Assembly (NCBI RefSeq): GCF_040958095.1
Contig: NC_091209.1
Coordinates: 2,924,112 to 2,988,111 of the forward strand
Length of the DNA stretch: 64,000 nucleotides
From: Procambarus clarkii
Taxonomy: Eukaryota; Arthropoda; Malacostraca; Decapoda; Cambaridae
Direction: 5' to 3'
Shown: in pieces, positions 24,044 through 38,500 of the stretch
Layout of the letters: each line of letters opens with the position of its first letter
Numbering within the stretch: position 1 is the first letter of the stretch
Translations under genes and position numbers: made by a program
Notes under the pieces: generated by a model
The model's input: the letters and a program-made list of their open reading frames with translations, nothing else
The model's database searches: none
Told to the model about the DNA's origin: nothing

Positions 24044-24054
24044 GGACTCGAACC
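24044..24054 (-). promoter_or_regulatory. Pol III B box, first complete head in the array
   Basis: GGTTCGAGTCC on the minus strand fits the B-box consensus exactly. It recurs every 279 bp with hardly any change to 41.5 kb. Rare copies have GGTTCGAGTCCTACTGG (around 33800, 37150 and 38830) or lose one base (around 31575 and 34925). Confidence 0.75.
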
Positions 24055-24103
24055 CAGAAAGCACAACTACCTTCCAGTAGCTGCCATAACTAGTATGCTT
24101 TAA

Positions 24104-24115
24104 CCCACTACACCA
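24104..24115 (-). promoter_or_regulatory. Pol III A box, first complete head in the array
   Basis: TGGTGTAGTGGG on the minus strand resembles the A-box consensus TRGYNNARNNG. It lies about 50 bp upstream of the B box, in the usual tRNA spacing range. A TTTT run (minus strand of AAAA at 24127-24130) lies just upstream. That run would terminate a transcript started in the neighbouring monomer at higher coordinate, so each unit could make an RNA of about 270 nt. Confidence 0.6.
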
Positions 24116-27100
24116 TCAGACCCTACAAAAGAAGTAGAGACTTCGAGATATATATACATCTCAAATATCTCCACTTTCCGAGGGCACCAGATGAGTGTGA
24201 GGTTAGTCTGCATTTTTCGTCAAGCCACTGTCAATGTGAGAGAACTCGTGTCCAGCTTATAAGCCTATACTTGCATAAACCACAAGTGAAGATTAACAAT
24301 CTTTGGACAACACCCACCAGTGGGACTCGAACCCAGAAAGCACAACTACCTTCCAGTAGCTGCCATAACTAGTATGCTTTAACCCACTACACCATCAGAC
24401 CCTACAAAAGAAGTAGAGACTTCGAGATATATATACATCTCAAATATCTCCACTTCCCGAGGGCACCAGATGAGTGTGAGGTTAGTCTAGCATTTTTCGT
24501 CTAGCCACTGTCAATGTAAGAGAACTCGTGTCCAGCTTATAAGCCTATACTTGCATAAACCACAAGTGAAGATTAACAATCTTTGGACAACACCCACCAG
24601 TGGGACTCGAACCCAGAAAGCACAACTACCTTCCAGTAGCTGCCATAACTAGTATGCTTTAACCCACTACACCATCAGACCCTACAAAAGAAGTAGAGAC
24701 TTCGAGATATATATACATCTCAAATATCTCCACTTCCCGAGGGCACCAGATGAGTGTGAGGTTAGTCTGCATTTTTCGTCAAGCCACTGTCAATGTGAGA
24801 GAACTCGTGTCCAGCTTATAAGCCTATACTTGCATAAACCACAAGTGAAGAATAACAATCTTTGGACAACACCCACCAGTGGGACTCGAACCCAGAAAGC
24901 ACAACTACCTTCCAGTAGCTGCCATAACTAGTATGCTTTAACCCACTACACCATCAGACCCTACAAAAGAAGTAGAGACTTCGAGATATATATACATCTC
25001 AAATATCTCCACTTTCCGAGGGCACCAGATGAGTGTGAGGTTAGTCTGCATTTTTCGTCAAGCCACTGTCAATGTGAGAGAACTCGTGTCCAGCTTATAA
25101 GCCTATACTTGCATAAACCACAAGTGAAGATTAACAATCTTTGGACAACACCCACCAGTGGGACTCGAACCCAGAAAGCACAACTACCTTCCAGTAGCTG
25201 CCATAACTAGTATGCTTTAACCCACTACACCATCAGACCCTACAAAAGAAGTAGAGACTTCGAGATATATATACATCTCAAATATCTCCACTTCCCGAGG
25301 GCACCAGATGAGTGTGAGGTTAGTCTGCATTTTTCGTCAAGCCACTGTCAATGTGAGAGAACTCCTGTCCAGCTTATAAGCCTATACATACATAAACCAC
25401 AAGTGAAGATTAACAATCTTTGGACAACACCCACCAGTGGGACTCGAACCCAGAAAGCACAACTACCTTCCAGTAGCTGCCATAACTAGTATGCTTTAAC
25501 CCACTACACCATCAGACCCTACAAAAGAAGTAGAGACTTCGAGATATATATACATCTCAAATATCTCCACTTCCCGAGGGCACCAGATGAGTGTGAGGTT
25601 AGTCTGCATTTTTCGTCAAGCCACTGTCAATGTGAGAGAACTCGTGTCCAGCTTATAAGCCTATACTTGCATAAACCACAAGTGAAGATTAACAATCTTT
25701 GGACAACACCCACCAGTGGGACTCGAACCCAGAAAGCACAACTACCTTCCAGTAGCTGCCATAACTAGTATGCTTTAACCCACTACACCATCAGACCCTA
25801 CAAAAGAAGTAGAGACTTCGAGATATATATACATCTCAAATATCTCCACTTCCCGAGGGCACCAGATGAGTGTGAGGTTAGTCTGCATTTTTCGTCAAGC
25901 CACTGTCAATGTGAGAGAACTCGTGTCCAGCTTATAAGCCTATACTTGCATAAACCACAAGTGAAGATTAACAATCTTTGGACAACACCCACCAGTGGGA
26001 CTCGAACCCAGAAAGCACAACTACCTTCCAGTAGCTGCCATAACTAGTATGCTTTAACCCACTACACCATCAGACCCTACAAAAGAAGTAGAGACTTCGA
26101 GATATATATACATCTCAAATATCTCCACTTCCCGAGGGCACCAGATGAGTGTGAGGTTAGTCTGCATTTTTCGTCAAGCCACTGTCAATGTGAGAGAACT
26201 CGTGTCCAGCTTATAAGCCTATACTTGCATAAACCACAAGTGAAGATTAACAATCTTTGGACAACACCCACCAGTGGGACTCGAACCCAGAAAGCACAAC
26301 TACCTTCCAGTAGCTGCCATAACTAGTATGCTTTAACCCACTACACCATCAGACCCTACAAAAGAAGTAGAGACTTCGAGATATATATACATCTCAAATA
26401 TCTCCACTTCCCGAGGGCACCAGATGAGTGTGAGGTTAGTCTGCATTTTTCGTCAAGCCACTGTCAATGTGAGAGAACTCGTGTCCAGCTTATAAGCCTA
26501 TACTTGCATAAACCACAAGTGAAGATTAACAATCTTTGGACAACACCCACCAGTGGGACTCGAACCCAGAAAGCACAACTACCTTCCAGTAGCTGCCATA
26601 ACTAGTATGCTTTAACCCACTACACCATCAGACCCTACAAAAGAAGTAGAGACTTCGAGATATATATACATCTCAAATATCTCCACTTCCCGAGGGCACC
26701 AGATGAGTGTGAGGTTAGTCTGCATTTTTCGTCAAGCCACTGTCAATGTGAGAGAACTCGTGTCCAGCTTATAAGCCTATACATTGCATAAACCACAAGT
26801 GAAGATTAACAATCTTTGGACAACACCCACCAGTGGGACTCGAACCCAGAAAGCACAACTACCTTCCAGTAGCTGCCATAACTAGTATGCTTTAACCCAC
26901 TACACCATCAGACCCTACAAAAGAAGTAGAGACTTCGAGATATATATACATCTCAAATATCTCCACTTTCCGAGGGCACCAGATGAGTGTGAGGTTAGTC
27001 TGCATTTTTCGTCAAGCCACTGTCAATGTGAGAGAACTCGTGTCCAGCTTATAAGCCTATACTTGCATAAACCACAAGTGAAGATTAACAATCTTTGGAC

Positions 27101-30100
27101 AACACCCACCAGTGGGACTCGAACCCAGAAAGCACAACTACCTTCCAGTAGCTGCCATAACTAGTATGCTTTAACCCACTACACCATCAGACCCTACAAA
27201 AGAAGTAGAGACTTCGAGATATATATACATCTCAAATATCTCCACTTTCCGAGGGCACCAGATGAGTGTGAGGTTAGTCTACATTTTTCGTCTAGCCACT
27301 GTCAATGTAAGAGAACTCGTGTCCAGCTTATAAGCCTATACTTGCATAAACCACAAGTGAAGATTAACAATCTTTGGACAACACCCACCAGTGGGACTCG
27401 AACCCAGAAAGCACAACTACCTTCCAGTAGCTGCCATAACTAGTATGCTTTAACCCACTACACCATCAGACCCTACAAAAGAAGTAGAGACTTCGAGATA
27501 TATATACATCTCAAATATCTCCACTTCCCGAGGGCACCAGATGAGTGTGAGGTTAGTCTACATTTTTCGTCTAGCCACTGTCAATGTAAGAGAACTCGTG
27601 TCCAGCTTATAAGCCTATACTTGCATAAACCACAAGTGAAGATTAACAATCTTTGGACAACACCCACCAGTGGGACTCGAACCCAGAAAGCACAACTACC
27701 TTCCAGTAGCTGCCATAACTAGTATGCTTAACCCACTACACCATCAGACCCTACAAAAGAAGTAGAGACTTCGAGATATATATACATCTCAAATATCTCC
27801 ACTTCCCGAGGGCACCAGATGAGTGTGAGGTTAGTCTGCATTTTTCGTCAAGCCACTGTCAATGTGAGAGAACTCGTGTCCAGCTTATAAGCCTATACTT
27901 GCATAAACCACAAGTGAAGAATAACAATCTTTGGACAACACCCACCAGTGGGACTCGAACCCAGAAAGCACAACTACCTTCCAGTAGCTGCCATAACTAG
28001 TATGCTTTAACCCACTACACCATCAGACCCTTCAAAAGAAGTAGAGACTTCGAGATATATATACATCTCAAATATCTCCACTTTCCGAGGGCACCAGATG
28101 AGTGTGAGGTTAGTCTGCATTTTTCGTCAAGCCACTGTCAATGTGAGAGAACTCGTGTCCAGCTTATAAGCCTATACTTGCATAAACCACAAGTGAAGAT
28201 TAACAATCTTTGGACAACACCCACCAGTGGGACTCGAACCCAGAAAGCACAACTACCTTCCAGTAGCTGCCATAACTAGTATGCTTTAACCCACTACACC
28301 ATCAGACCCTACAAAAGAAGTAGAGACTTCGAGATATATATACATCTCAAATATCTCCACTTCCCGAGGGCACCAGATGAGTGTGAGGTTAGTCTGCATT
28401 TTTCGTCAAGCCACTGTCAATGTGAGAGAACTCCTGTCCAGCTTATAAGCCTATACATACATAAACCACAAGTGAAGATTAACAATCTTTGGACAACACC
28501 CACCAGTGGGACTCGAACCCAGAAAGCACAACTACCTTCCAGTAGCTGCCATAACTAGTATGCTTTAACCCACTACACCATCAGACCCTACAAAAGAAGT
28601 AGAGACTTCGAGATATATATACATCTCAAATATCTCCACTTCCCGAGGGCACCAGATGAGTGTGAGGTTAGTCTACATTTTTCGTCTAGCCACTGTCAAT
28701 GTAAGAGAACTCGTGTCCAGCTTATAAGCCTATACTTGCATAAACCACAAGTGAAGATTAACAATCTTTGGACAACACCCACCAGTGGGACTCGAACCCA
28801 GAAAGCACAACTACCTTCCAGTAGCTGCCATAACTAGTATGCTTAACCCACTACACCATCAGACCCTACAAAAGAAGTAGAGACTTTGAGATATATATAC
28901 ATCTCAAATATCTCCACTTCCCGAGGGCACCAGATGAGTGTGAGGTTAGTCTGCATTTTTCGTCAAGCCACTGTCAATGTGAGAGAACTCGTGTCCAGCT
29001 TATAAGCCTATACTTGCATAAACCACAAGTGAAGAATAACAATCTTTGGACAACACCCACCAGTGGGACTCGAACCCAGAAAGCACAACTACCTTCCAGT
29101 AGCTGCCATAACTAGTATGCTTTAACCCACTACACCATCAGACCCTTCAAAAGAAGTAGAGACTTTGAGATATATATACATCTCAAATATCTCCACTTCC
29201 CGAGGGCACCAGATGAGTGTGAGGTTAGTCTGCATTTTTCGTCAAGCCACTGTCAATGTGAGAGAACTCGTGTCCAGCTTATAAGCCTATACTTGCATAA
29301 ACCACAAGTGAAGAATAACAATCTTTGGACAACACCCACCAGTGGGACTCGAACCCAGAAAGCACAACTACCTTCCAGTAGCTGCCATAACTAGTATGCT
29401 TTAACCCACTACACCATCAGACCCTACAAAAGAAGTAGAGACTTCGAGATATATATACATCTCAAATATCTCCACTTTCCGAGGGCACCAGATGAGTGTG
29501 AGGTTAGTCTGCATTTTTCGTCAAGCCACTGTCAATGTGAGAGAACTCGTGTCCAGCTTATAAGCCTATACATGCATAAACCACAAGTGAAGATTAACAA
29601 TCTTTGGACAACACCCACAAGTGGGACTCGAACCCAGAAAGCACAACTATCTTCCAGTAGCTGCCATAACTAGTATGCTTTAACCCACTACACCATCAGA
29701 CCCTACAAAAGAAGTAGAGACTTCGAGATATATATACATCTCAAATATCTCCACTTTCCGAGGGCACCAGATGAGTGTGAGGTTAGTCTGCATTTTTCGT
29801 CAAGCCACTGTCAATGTGAGAGAACTCGTGTCCAGCTTATAAGCCTATACTTGCATAAACCACAAGTGAAGATTAACAATCTTTGGACAACACCCACCAG
29901 TGGGACTCGAACCCAGAAAGCACAACTACCTTCCAGTAGCTGCCATAACTAGTATGCTTTAACCCACTACACCATCAGACCCTACAAAAGAAGTAGAGAC
30001 TTCGAGATATATATACATCTCAAATATCTCCACTTCCCGAGGGCACCAGATGAGTGTGAGGTTAGTCTACATTTTTCGTCTAGCCACTGTCAATGTAAGA

Positions 30101-30116
30101 GAACTCGTGTCCAGCT

Positions 30117-33100
30117 TTTAAGCCTATACTTGCATAAACCACAAGTGAAGATTAACAATCTTTGGACAACACCCACCAGTGGGACTCGAACCCAGAAAGC
30201 ACAACTACCTTCCAGTAGCTGCCATAACTAGTATGCTTTAACCCACTACACCATCAGACCCTACAAAAGAAATAGAGACTTCAAGATATATATACATCTC
30301 AAATATCTCCACTTCCCGAGGGCACCAGATGAGTGTGAGGTTAGTCTGCATTTTTCGTCAAGCCACTGTCAATGTGAGAGAACTCGTGTCCAGCTTATAA
30401 GCCTATACTTGCATAAACCACAAGTGAAGATTAACAATCTTTGGACAACACCCACCAGTGGGACTCGAACCCAGAAAGCACAACTACCTTCCAGTAGCTG
30501 CCATAACTTGTATGCTTTAACCCACTACACCATCAGACCCTACAAAAGAAGTAGAGACTTCGAGATATATATACATCTCAAATATCTCCACTTCCCGAGG
30601 GCACCAGATGAGTGTGAGGTTAGTCTGCATTTTTCGTCAAGCCACTGTCAATGTGAGAGAACTCGTGTCCAGCTTATATGCCTATACTTGCATAAACCAC
30701 AAGTGAAGATTAACAATCTTTGGACAACACCCACCAGTGGGACTCGAACCCAGAAAGCACAACTACCTTCCAGTAGCTGCCATAACTAGTATGCTTTAAC
30801 CCACTACACCATCAGACCCTACAAAAGAAGTAGAGACTTCGAGATATATATACATCTCAAATATCTCCACTTCCCGAGGGCACCAGATGAGTGTGAGGTT
30901 AGTCTGCATTTTTCGTCAAGCCACTGTCAATGTGAGAGAACTCCTGTCCAGCTTATAAGCCTATACATACATAAACCACAAGTGAAGATTAACAATCTTT
31001 GGACAACACCCACCAGTGGGACTCGAACCCAGAAAGCACAACTACCTTCCAGTAGCTGCCATAACTAGTATGCTTTAACCCACTACACCATCAGACCCTT
31101 CAAAAGAAGTAGAGACTTCGAGATATATATACATCTCAAATATCTCCACTTTCCGAGGGCACCAGATGAGTGTGAGGTTAGTCTGCATTTTTCGTCAAGC
31201 CACTGTCAATGTGAGAGAACTCGTGTCCAGCTTATAAGCCTATACTTGCATAAACCACAAGTGAAGATTAACAATCTTTGGACAACACCCACCAGTGGGA
31301 CTCGAACCCAGAAAGCACAACTACCTTCCAGTAGCTGCCATAACTAGTATGCTTTAACCCACTACTCCATCAGACCCTACAAAAGAAGTAGAGACTTCGA
31401 GATATATATACATCTCAAATATCTCCACTTCCCGAGGGCACCAGATGAGTGTGAGGTTAGTCTACATTTTTCGTCTAGCCACTGTCAATGTAAGAGAACT
31501 CGTGTCCAGCTTATAAGCCTATACTTGCATAAACCACAAGTGAAGATTAACAATCTTTGGACAACACATACCAGTGGGCTCGAACCCAGAAAGCACAACT
31601 ACCTTCCAGTAGCTGCCATAACTAGTATGCTTAACCCACTACACCATCAGACCCTACAAAAGAAGTAGAGACTTTGAGATATATATACATCTCAAATATC
31701 TCCACTTCCCGAGGGCACCAGATGAGTGTGAGGTTAGTCTGCATTTTTCGTCAAGCCACTGTCAATGTGAGAGAACTCGTGTCCAGCTTATAAGCCTATA
31801 CTTGCATAAACCACAAGTGAAGAATAACAATCTTTGGACAACACCCACCAGTGGGACTCGAACCCAGAAAGCACAACTACCTTCCAGTAGCTGCCATAAC
31901 TAGTATGCTTTAACCCACTACACCATCAGACCCTACAAAAGAAGTAGAGACTTCGAGATATATATACATCTCAAATATCTCCACTTTCCGAGGGCACCAG
32001 ATGAGTGTGAGGTTAGTCTGCATTTTTCGTCAAGCCACTGTCAATGTGAGAGAACTCGTGTCCAGCTTAAAAGCATATACTTGCATAAACCGCAAGTGAA
32101 GATTAACAATCTTTGGACAACACCCACCAGTGGGACTCGAACCCAGAAAGCACAACTACCTTCCAGTAGCTGCCATAACTAGTATGCTTTAACCCACTAC
32201 ACCATCAGACCCTTCAAAAGAAGTAGAGACTTTGAGATATATATACATCTCAAATATCTCCACTTCCCGAGGGCACCAGATGAGTGTGAGGTTAGTCTGC
32301 ATTTTTCGTCAAGCCACTGTCAATGTGAGAGAACTCGTGTCCAGCTTATAAGCCTATACTTGCATAAACCACAAGTGAAGAATAACAATCTTTGGACAAC
32401 ACCCACCAGTGGGACTCGAACCCAGAAAGCACAACTACCTTCCAGTAGCTGCCATAACTAGTATGCTTTAACCCACTACACCATCAGACCCTACAAAAGA
32501 AGTAGAGACTTCGAGATATATATACATCTCAAATATCTCCACTTTCCAAGGGCACCAGATGAGTGTGAGGTTAGTCTACATTTTTCGTCTAGCCACTGTC
32601 AATGTAAGAGAACTCGTGTCCAGCTTTTAAGCCTATACTTGCATAAACCACAAGTGAAGATTAACAATCTTTGGACAACACCCACCAGTGGGACTCGAAC
32701 CCAGAAAGCACAACTACCTTCCAGTAGCTGCCATAACTAGTATGCTTTAACCCACTACACCATCAGACCCTACAAAAGAAATAGAGACTTCAAGATATAT
32801 ATACATCTCAAATATCTCCACTTCCCGAGGGCACCAGATGAGTGTGAGGTTAGTCTGCATTTTTCGTCAAGCCACTGTCAATGTGAGAGAACTCGTGTCC
32901 AGCTTATAAGCCTATACTTGCATAAACCACAAGTGAAGATTAACAATCTTTGGACAACACCCACCAGTGGGACTCGAACCCAGAAAGCACAACTACCTTC
33001 CAGTAGCTGCCATAACTTGTATGCTTTAACCCACTACACCATCAGACCCTACAAAAGAAGTAGAGACTTCGAGATATATATACATCTCAAATATCTCCAC

Positions 33101-36100
33101 TTCCCGAGGGCACCAGATGAGTGTGAGGTTAGTCTGCATTTTTCGTCAAGCCACTGTCAATGTGAGAGAACTCGTGTCCAGCTTATAAGCCTATACTTGC
33201 ATAAACCACAAGTGAAGATTAACAATCTTTGGACAACACCCACCAGTGGGACTCGAACCCAGAAAGCACAACTACCTTCCAGTAGCTGCCATAACTAGTA
33301 TGCTTTAACCCACTACACCATCAGACCCTACAAAAGAAGTAGAGACTTCGAGATATATATACATCTCAAATATCTCCACTTCCCGAGGGCACCAGATGAG
33401 TGTGAGGTTAGTCTGCATTTTTCGTCAAGCCACTGTCAATGTGAGAGAACTCCTGTCCAGCTTATAAGCCTATACATACATAAACCACAAGTGAAGATTA
33501 ACAATCTTTGGACAACACCCACCAGTGGGACTCGAACCCAGAAAGCACAACTACCTTCCAGTAGCTGCCATAACTAGTATGCTTTAACCCACTACACCAT
33601 CAGACCCTACAAAAGAAGTAGAGACTTCGAGATATATATACATCTCAAATATCTCCACTTTCCGAGGGCACCAGATGAGTGTGAGGTTAGTCTGCATTTT
33701 TCGTCAAGCCACTGTCAATGTGAGAGAACTCGTGTCCAGCTTATAAGCCTATACATGCATAAACCACAAGTGAAGATTAACAATCTTTGGACAACACCCA
33801 CCAGTAGGACTCGAACCCAGAAAGCACAACTACCTTCCAGTAGCTGCCATAACTAGTATGCTTTAACCCACTACACCATCAGACCCTACAAAAGAAGTAG
33901 AGACTTCGAGATATATATACATCTCAAATATCTCCACTTCCCGAGGGCACCAGATGAGTGTGAGGTTAGTCTGCATTTTTCGTCAAGCCACTGTCAATGT
34001 GAGAGAACTCGTGTCCAGCTTATAAGCCTATACTTGCATAAACCACAAGTGAAGAATAACAATCTTTGGACAACACCCACCAGTGGGACTCGAACCCAGA
34101 AAGCACAACTACCTTCCAGTAGCTGCCATAACTAGTATGCTTTAACCCACTACACCATCAGACCCTTCAAAAGAAGTAGAGACTTCGAGATATATATACA
34201 TCTCAAATATCTCCACTTTCCGAGGGCACCAGATGAGTGTGAGGTTAGTCTGCATTTTTCGTCAAGCCACTGTCAATGTGAGAGAACTCGTGTCCAGCTT
34301 ATAAGCCTATACTTGCATAAACCACAAGTGAAGATTAACAATCTTTGGACAACACCCACCAGTGGGACTCGAACCCAGAAAGCACAACTACCTTCCAGTA
34401 GCTGCCATAACTAGTATGCTTTAACCCACTACACCATCAGACCCTACAAAAGAAGTAGAGACTTCGAGATATATATACATCTCAAATATCTCCACTTCCC
34501 GAGGGCACCAGATGAGTGTGAGGTTAGTCTGCATTTTTCGTCAAGCCACTGTCAATGTGAGAGAACTCCTGTCCAGCTTATAAGCCTATACATACATAAA
34601 CCACAAGTGAAGATTAACAATCTTTGGACAACACCCACCAGTGGGACTCGAACCCAGAAAGCACAACTACCTTCCAGTAGCTGCCATAACTAGTATGCTT
34701 TAACCCACTACACCATCAGACCCTACAAAAGAAGTAGAGACTTCGAGATATATATACATCTCAAATATCTCCACTTCCCGAGGGCACCAGATGAGTGTGA
34801 GGTTAGTCTACATTTTTCGTCTAGCCACTGTCAATGTAAGAGAACTCGTGTCCAGCTTATAAGCCTATACTTGCATAAACCACAAGTGAAGATTAACAAT
34901 CTTTGGACAACACCCACCAGTGGGCTCGAACCCAGAAAGCACAACTACCTTCCAGTAGCTGCCATAACTAGTATGCTTAACCCACTACACCATCAGACCC
35001 TACAAAAGAAGTAGAGACTTTGAGATATATATACATCTCAAATATCTCCACTTCCCGAGGGCACCAGATGAGTGTGAGGTTAGTCTGCATTTTTCGTCAA
35101 GCCACTGTCAATGTGAGAGAACTCGTGTCCAGCTTATAAGCCTATACTTGCATAAACCACAAGTGAAGAATAACAATCTTTGGACAACACCCACCAGTGG
35201 GACTCGAACCCAGAAAGCACAACTACCTTCCAGTAGCTGCCATAACTAGTATGCTTTAACCCACTACACCATCAGACCCTACAAAAGAAGTAGAGACTTC
35301 GAGATATATATACATCTCAAATATCTCCACTTTCCGAGGGCACCAGATGAGTGTGAGGTTAGTCTGCATTTTTCGTCAAGCCACTGTCAATGTGAGAGAA
35401 CTCGTGTCCAGCTTATAAGCCTATACATGCATAAACCACAAGTGAAGATTAACAATCTTTGGACAACACCCACCAGTGGGACTCGAACCCAGAAAGCACA
35501 ACTACCTTCCAGTAGCTGCCATAACTAGTATGCTTTAACCCACTACACCATCAGACCCTACAAAAGAAGTAGAGACTTCGAGATATATATACATCTCAAA
35601 TATCTCCACTTTCCGAGGGCACCAGATGAGTGTGAGGTTAGTCTGCATTTTTCGTCAAGCCACTGTCAATGTGAGAGAACTCGTGTCCAGCTTATAAGCC
35701 TATACTTGCATAAACCACAAGTGAAGATTAACAATCTTTGGACAACACCCACCAGTGGGACTCGAACCCAGAAAGCACAACTACCTTCCAGTAGCTGCCA
35801 TAACTAGTATGCTTTAACCCACTACACCATCAGACCCTACAAAAGAAGTAGAGACTTCGAGATATATATACATCTCAAATATCTCCACTTCCCGAGGGCA
35901 CCAGATGATTGTGAGGTTAGTCTACATTTTTCGTCTAGCCACTGTCAATGTAAGAGAACTCGTGTCCAGCTTTTAAGCCTATACTTGCATAAACCACAAG
36001 TGAAGATTAACAATCTTTGGACAACACCCACCAGTGGGACTCGAACCCAGAAAGCACAACTACCTTCCAGTAGCTGCCATAACTAGTATGCTTTAACCCA

Positions 36101-38500
36101 CTACACCATCAGACCCTACAAAAGAAATAGAGACTTCAAGATATATATACATCTCAAATATCTCCACTTCCCGAGGGCACCAGATGAGTGTGAGGTTAGT
36201 CTGCATTTTTCGTCAAGCCACTGTCAATGTGAGAGAACTCGTGTCCAGCTTATAAGCCTATACTTGCATAAACCACAAGTGAAGATTAACAATCTTTGGA
36301 CAACACCCACCAGTGGGACTCGAACCCAGAAAGCACAACTACCTTCCAGTAGCTGCCATAACTTGTATGCTTTAACCCACTACACCATCAGACCCTACAA
36401 AAGAAGTAGAGACTTCGAGATATATATACATCTCAAATATCTCCACTTCCCGAGGGCACCAGATGAGTGTGAGGTTAGTCTGCATTTTTCGTCAAGCCAC
36501 TGTCAATGTGAGAGAACTCGTGTCCAGCTTATAAGCCTATACTTGCATAAACCACAAGTGAAGATTAACAATCTTTGGACAACACCCACCAGTGGGACTC
36601 GAACCCAGAAAGCACAACTACCTTCCAGTAGCTGCCATAACTAGTATGCTTTAACCCACTACACCATCAGACCCTACAAAAGAAGTAGAGACTTCGAGAT
36701 ATATATACATCTCAAATATCTCCACTTCCCGAGGGCACCAGATGAGTGTGAGGTTAGTCTGCATTTTTCGTCAAGCCACTGTCAATGTGAGAGAACTCCT
36801 GTCCAGCTTATAAGCCTATACATACATAAACCACAAGTGAAGATTAACAATCTTTGGACAACACCCACCAGTGGGACTCGAACCCAGAAAGCACAACTAC
36901 CTTCCAGTAGCTGCCATAACTAGTATGCTTTAACCCACTACACCATCAGACCCTACAAAAGAAGTAGAGACTTCGAGATATATATACATCTCAAATATCT
37001 CCACTTTCCGAGGGCACCAGATGAGTGTGAGGGTAGTCTGCATTTTTCGTCAAGCCACTGTCAATGTGAGAGAACTCGTGTCCAGCTTATAAGCCTATAC
37101 ATGCATAAACCACAAGTGAAGATTAACAATCTTTGGACAACACCCACCAGTAGGACTCGAACCCAGAAAGCACAACTACCTTCCAGTAGCTGCCATAACT
37201 AGTATGCTTTAACCCACTACACCATCAGACCCTACAAAAGAAGTAGAGACTTCGAGATATATATACATCTCAAATATCTCCACTTTCCGAGGGCACCAGA
37301 TGAGTGTGAGGTTAGTCTGCATTTTTCGTCAAGCCACTGTCAATGTGAGAGAACTCGTGTCCAGCTTATAAGCCTATACTTGCATAAACCACAAGTGAAG
37401 ATTAACAATCTTTGGACAACACCCACCAGTGGGACTCGAACCCAGAAAGCACAACCACCTTCCAGTAGCTGCCATAACTAGTATGCTTTAACCCACTACA
37501 CCATCAGACCCTACAAAAGAAGTAGAGACTTTGAGATATATATACATCTCAAATATCTCCACTTCCCGAGGGCACCAGATGAGTGTGAGGTTAGTCTGCA
37601 TTTTTCGTCAAGCCACTGTCAATGTGAGAGAACTCGTGTCCAGCTTATAAGCCTATACTTGCATAAACCACAAGTGAAGAATAACAATCTTTGGACAACA
37701 CCCACCAGTGGGACTCGAACCCAGAAAGCACAACTACCTTCCAGTAGCTGCCATAACTAGTATGCTTTAACCCACTACACCATCAGACCCTACAAAAGAA
37801 GTAGAGACTTCGAGATATATATACATCTCAAATATCTCCACTTTCCGAGGGCACCAGATGAGTGTGAGGTTAGTCTGCATTTTTCGTCAAGCCACTGTCA
37901 ATGTGAGAGAACTCGTGTCCAGCTTAAAAGCATATACTTGCATAAACCACAAGTGAAGATTAACAATCTTTGGACAACACCCACCAGTGGGACTCGAACC
38001 CAGAAAGCACAACTACCTTCCAGTAGCTGCCATAACTTAATTGTATGCTTTAACCCACTACACCATCAGACCCTACAAAAGAAGTAGAGACTTCGAGATA
38101 TATATACATCTCAAATATCTCCACTTCCCGAGGGCACCAGATGAGTGTGAGGTTAGTCTGCATTTTTCGTCAAGCCACTGTCAATGTGAGAGAACTCGTG
38201 TCCAGCTTATAAGCCTATACTTGCATAAACCACAAGTGAAGATTAACAATCTTTGGACAACACCCACCAGTGGGACTCGAACCCAGAAAGCACAACTACC
38301 TTCCAGTAGCTGCCATAACTAGTATGCTTTAACCCACTACACCATCAGACCCTACAAAAGAAGTAGAGACTTCGAGATATATATACATCTCAAATATCTC
38401 CACTTCCCGAGGGCACCAGATGAGTGTGAGGTTAGTCTGCATTTTTCGTCAAGCCACTGTCAATGTGAGAGAACTCCGTGTCCAGCTTATAAGCCTATAC
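30117..38500. repeat. higher-order repeats within the 279-bp array
   Basis: A run of monomers with shared private variants (CTTTTAAGCC, then AAATAGAGACTTCAAG, then CATAACTTGTATG) begins at about 30117, 32626 and 35972. The offsets are 2509 and 3346 bp, which are 9 and 12 monomers. Another variant (CTCCTGTCC followed by TATACATACATAAACC) recurs near 25384, 28451, 30963, 33474, 34589 and 36820, also at whole-monomer multiples (11, 9, 9, 4, 8). A related copy near 38500 keeps the TATACATACATAAACC part but has CTCCGTGTCC. This indicates recent block duplication or unequal exchange. Confidence 0.8.
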
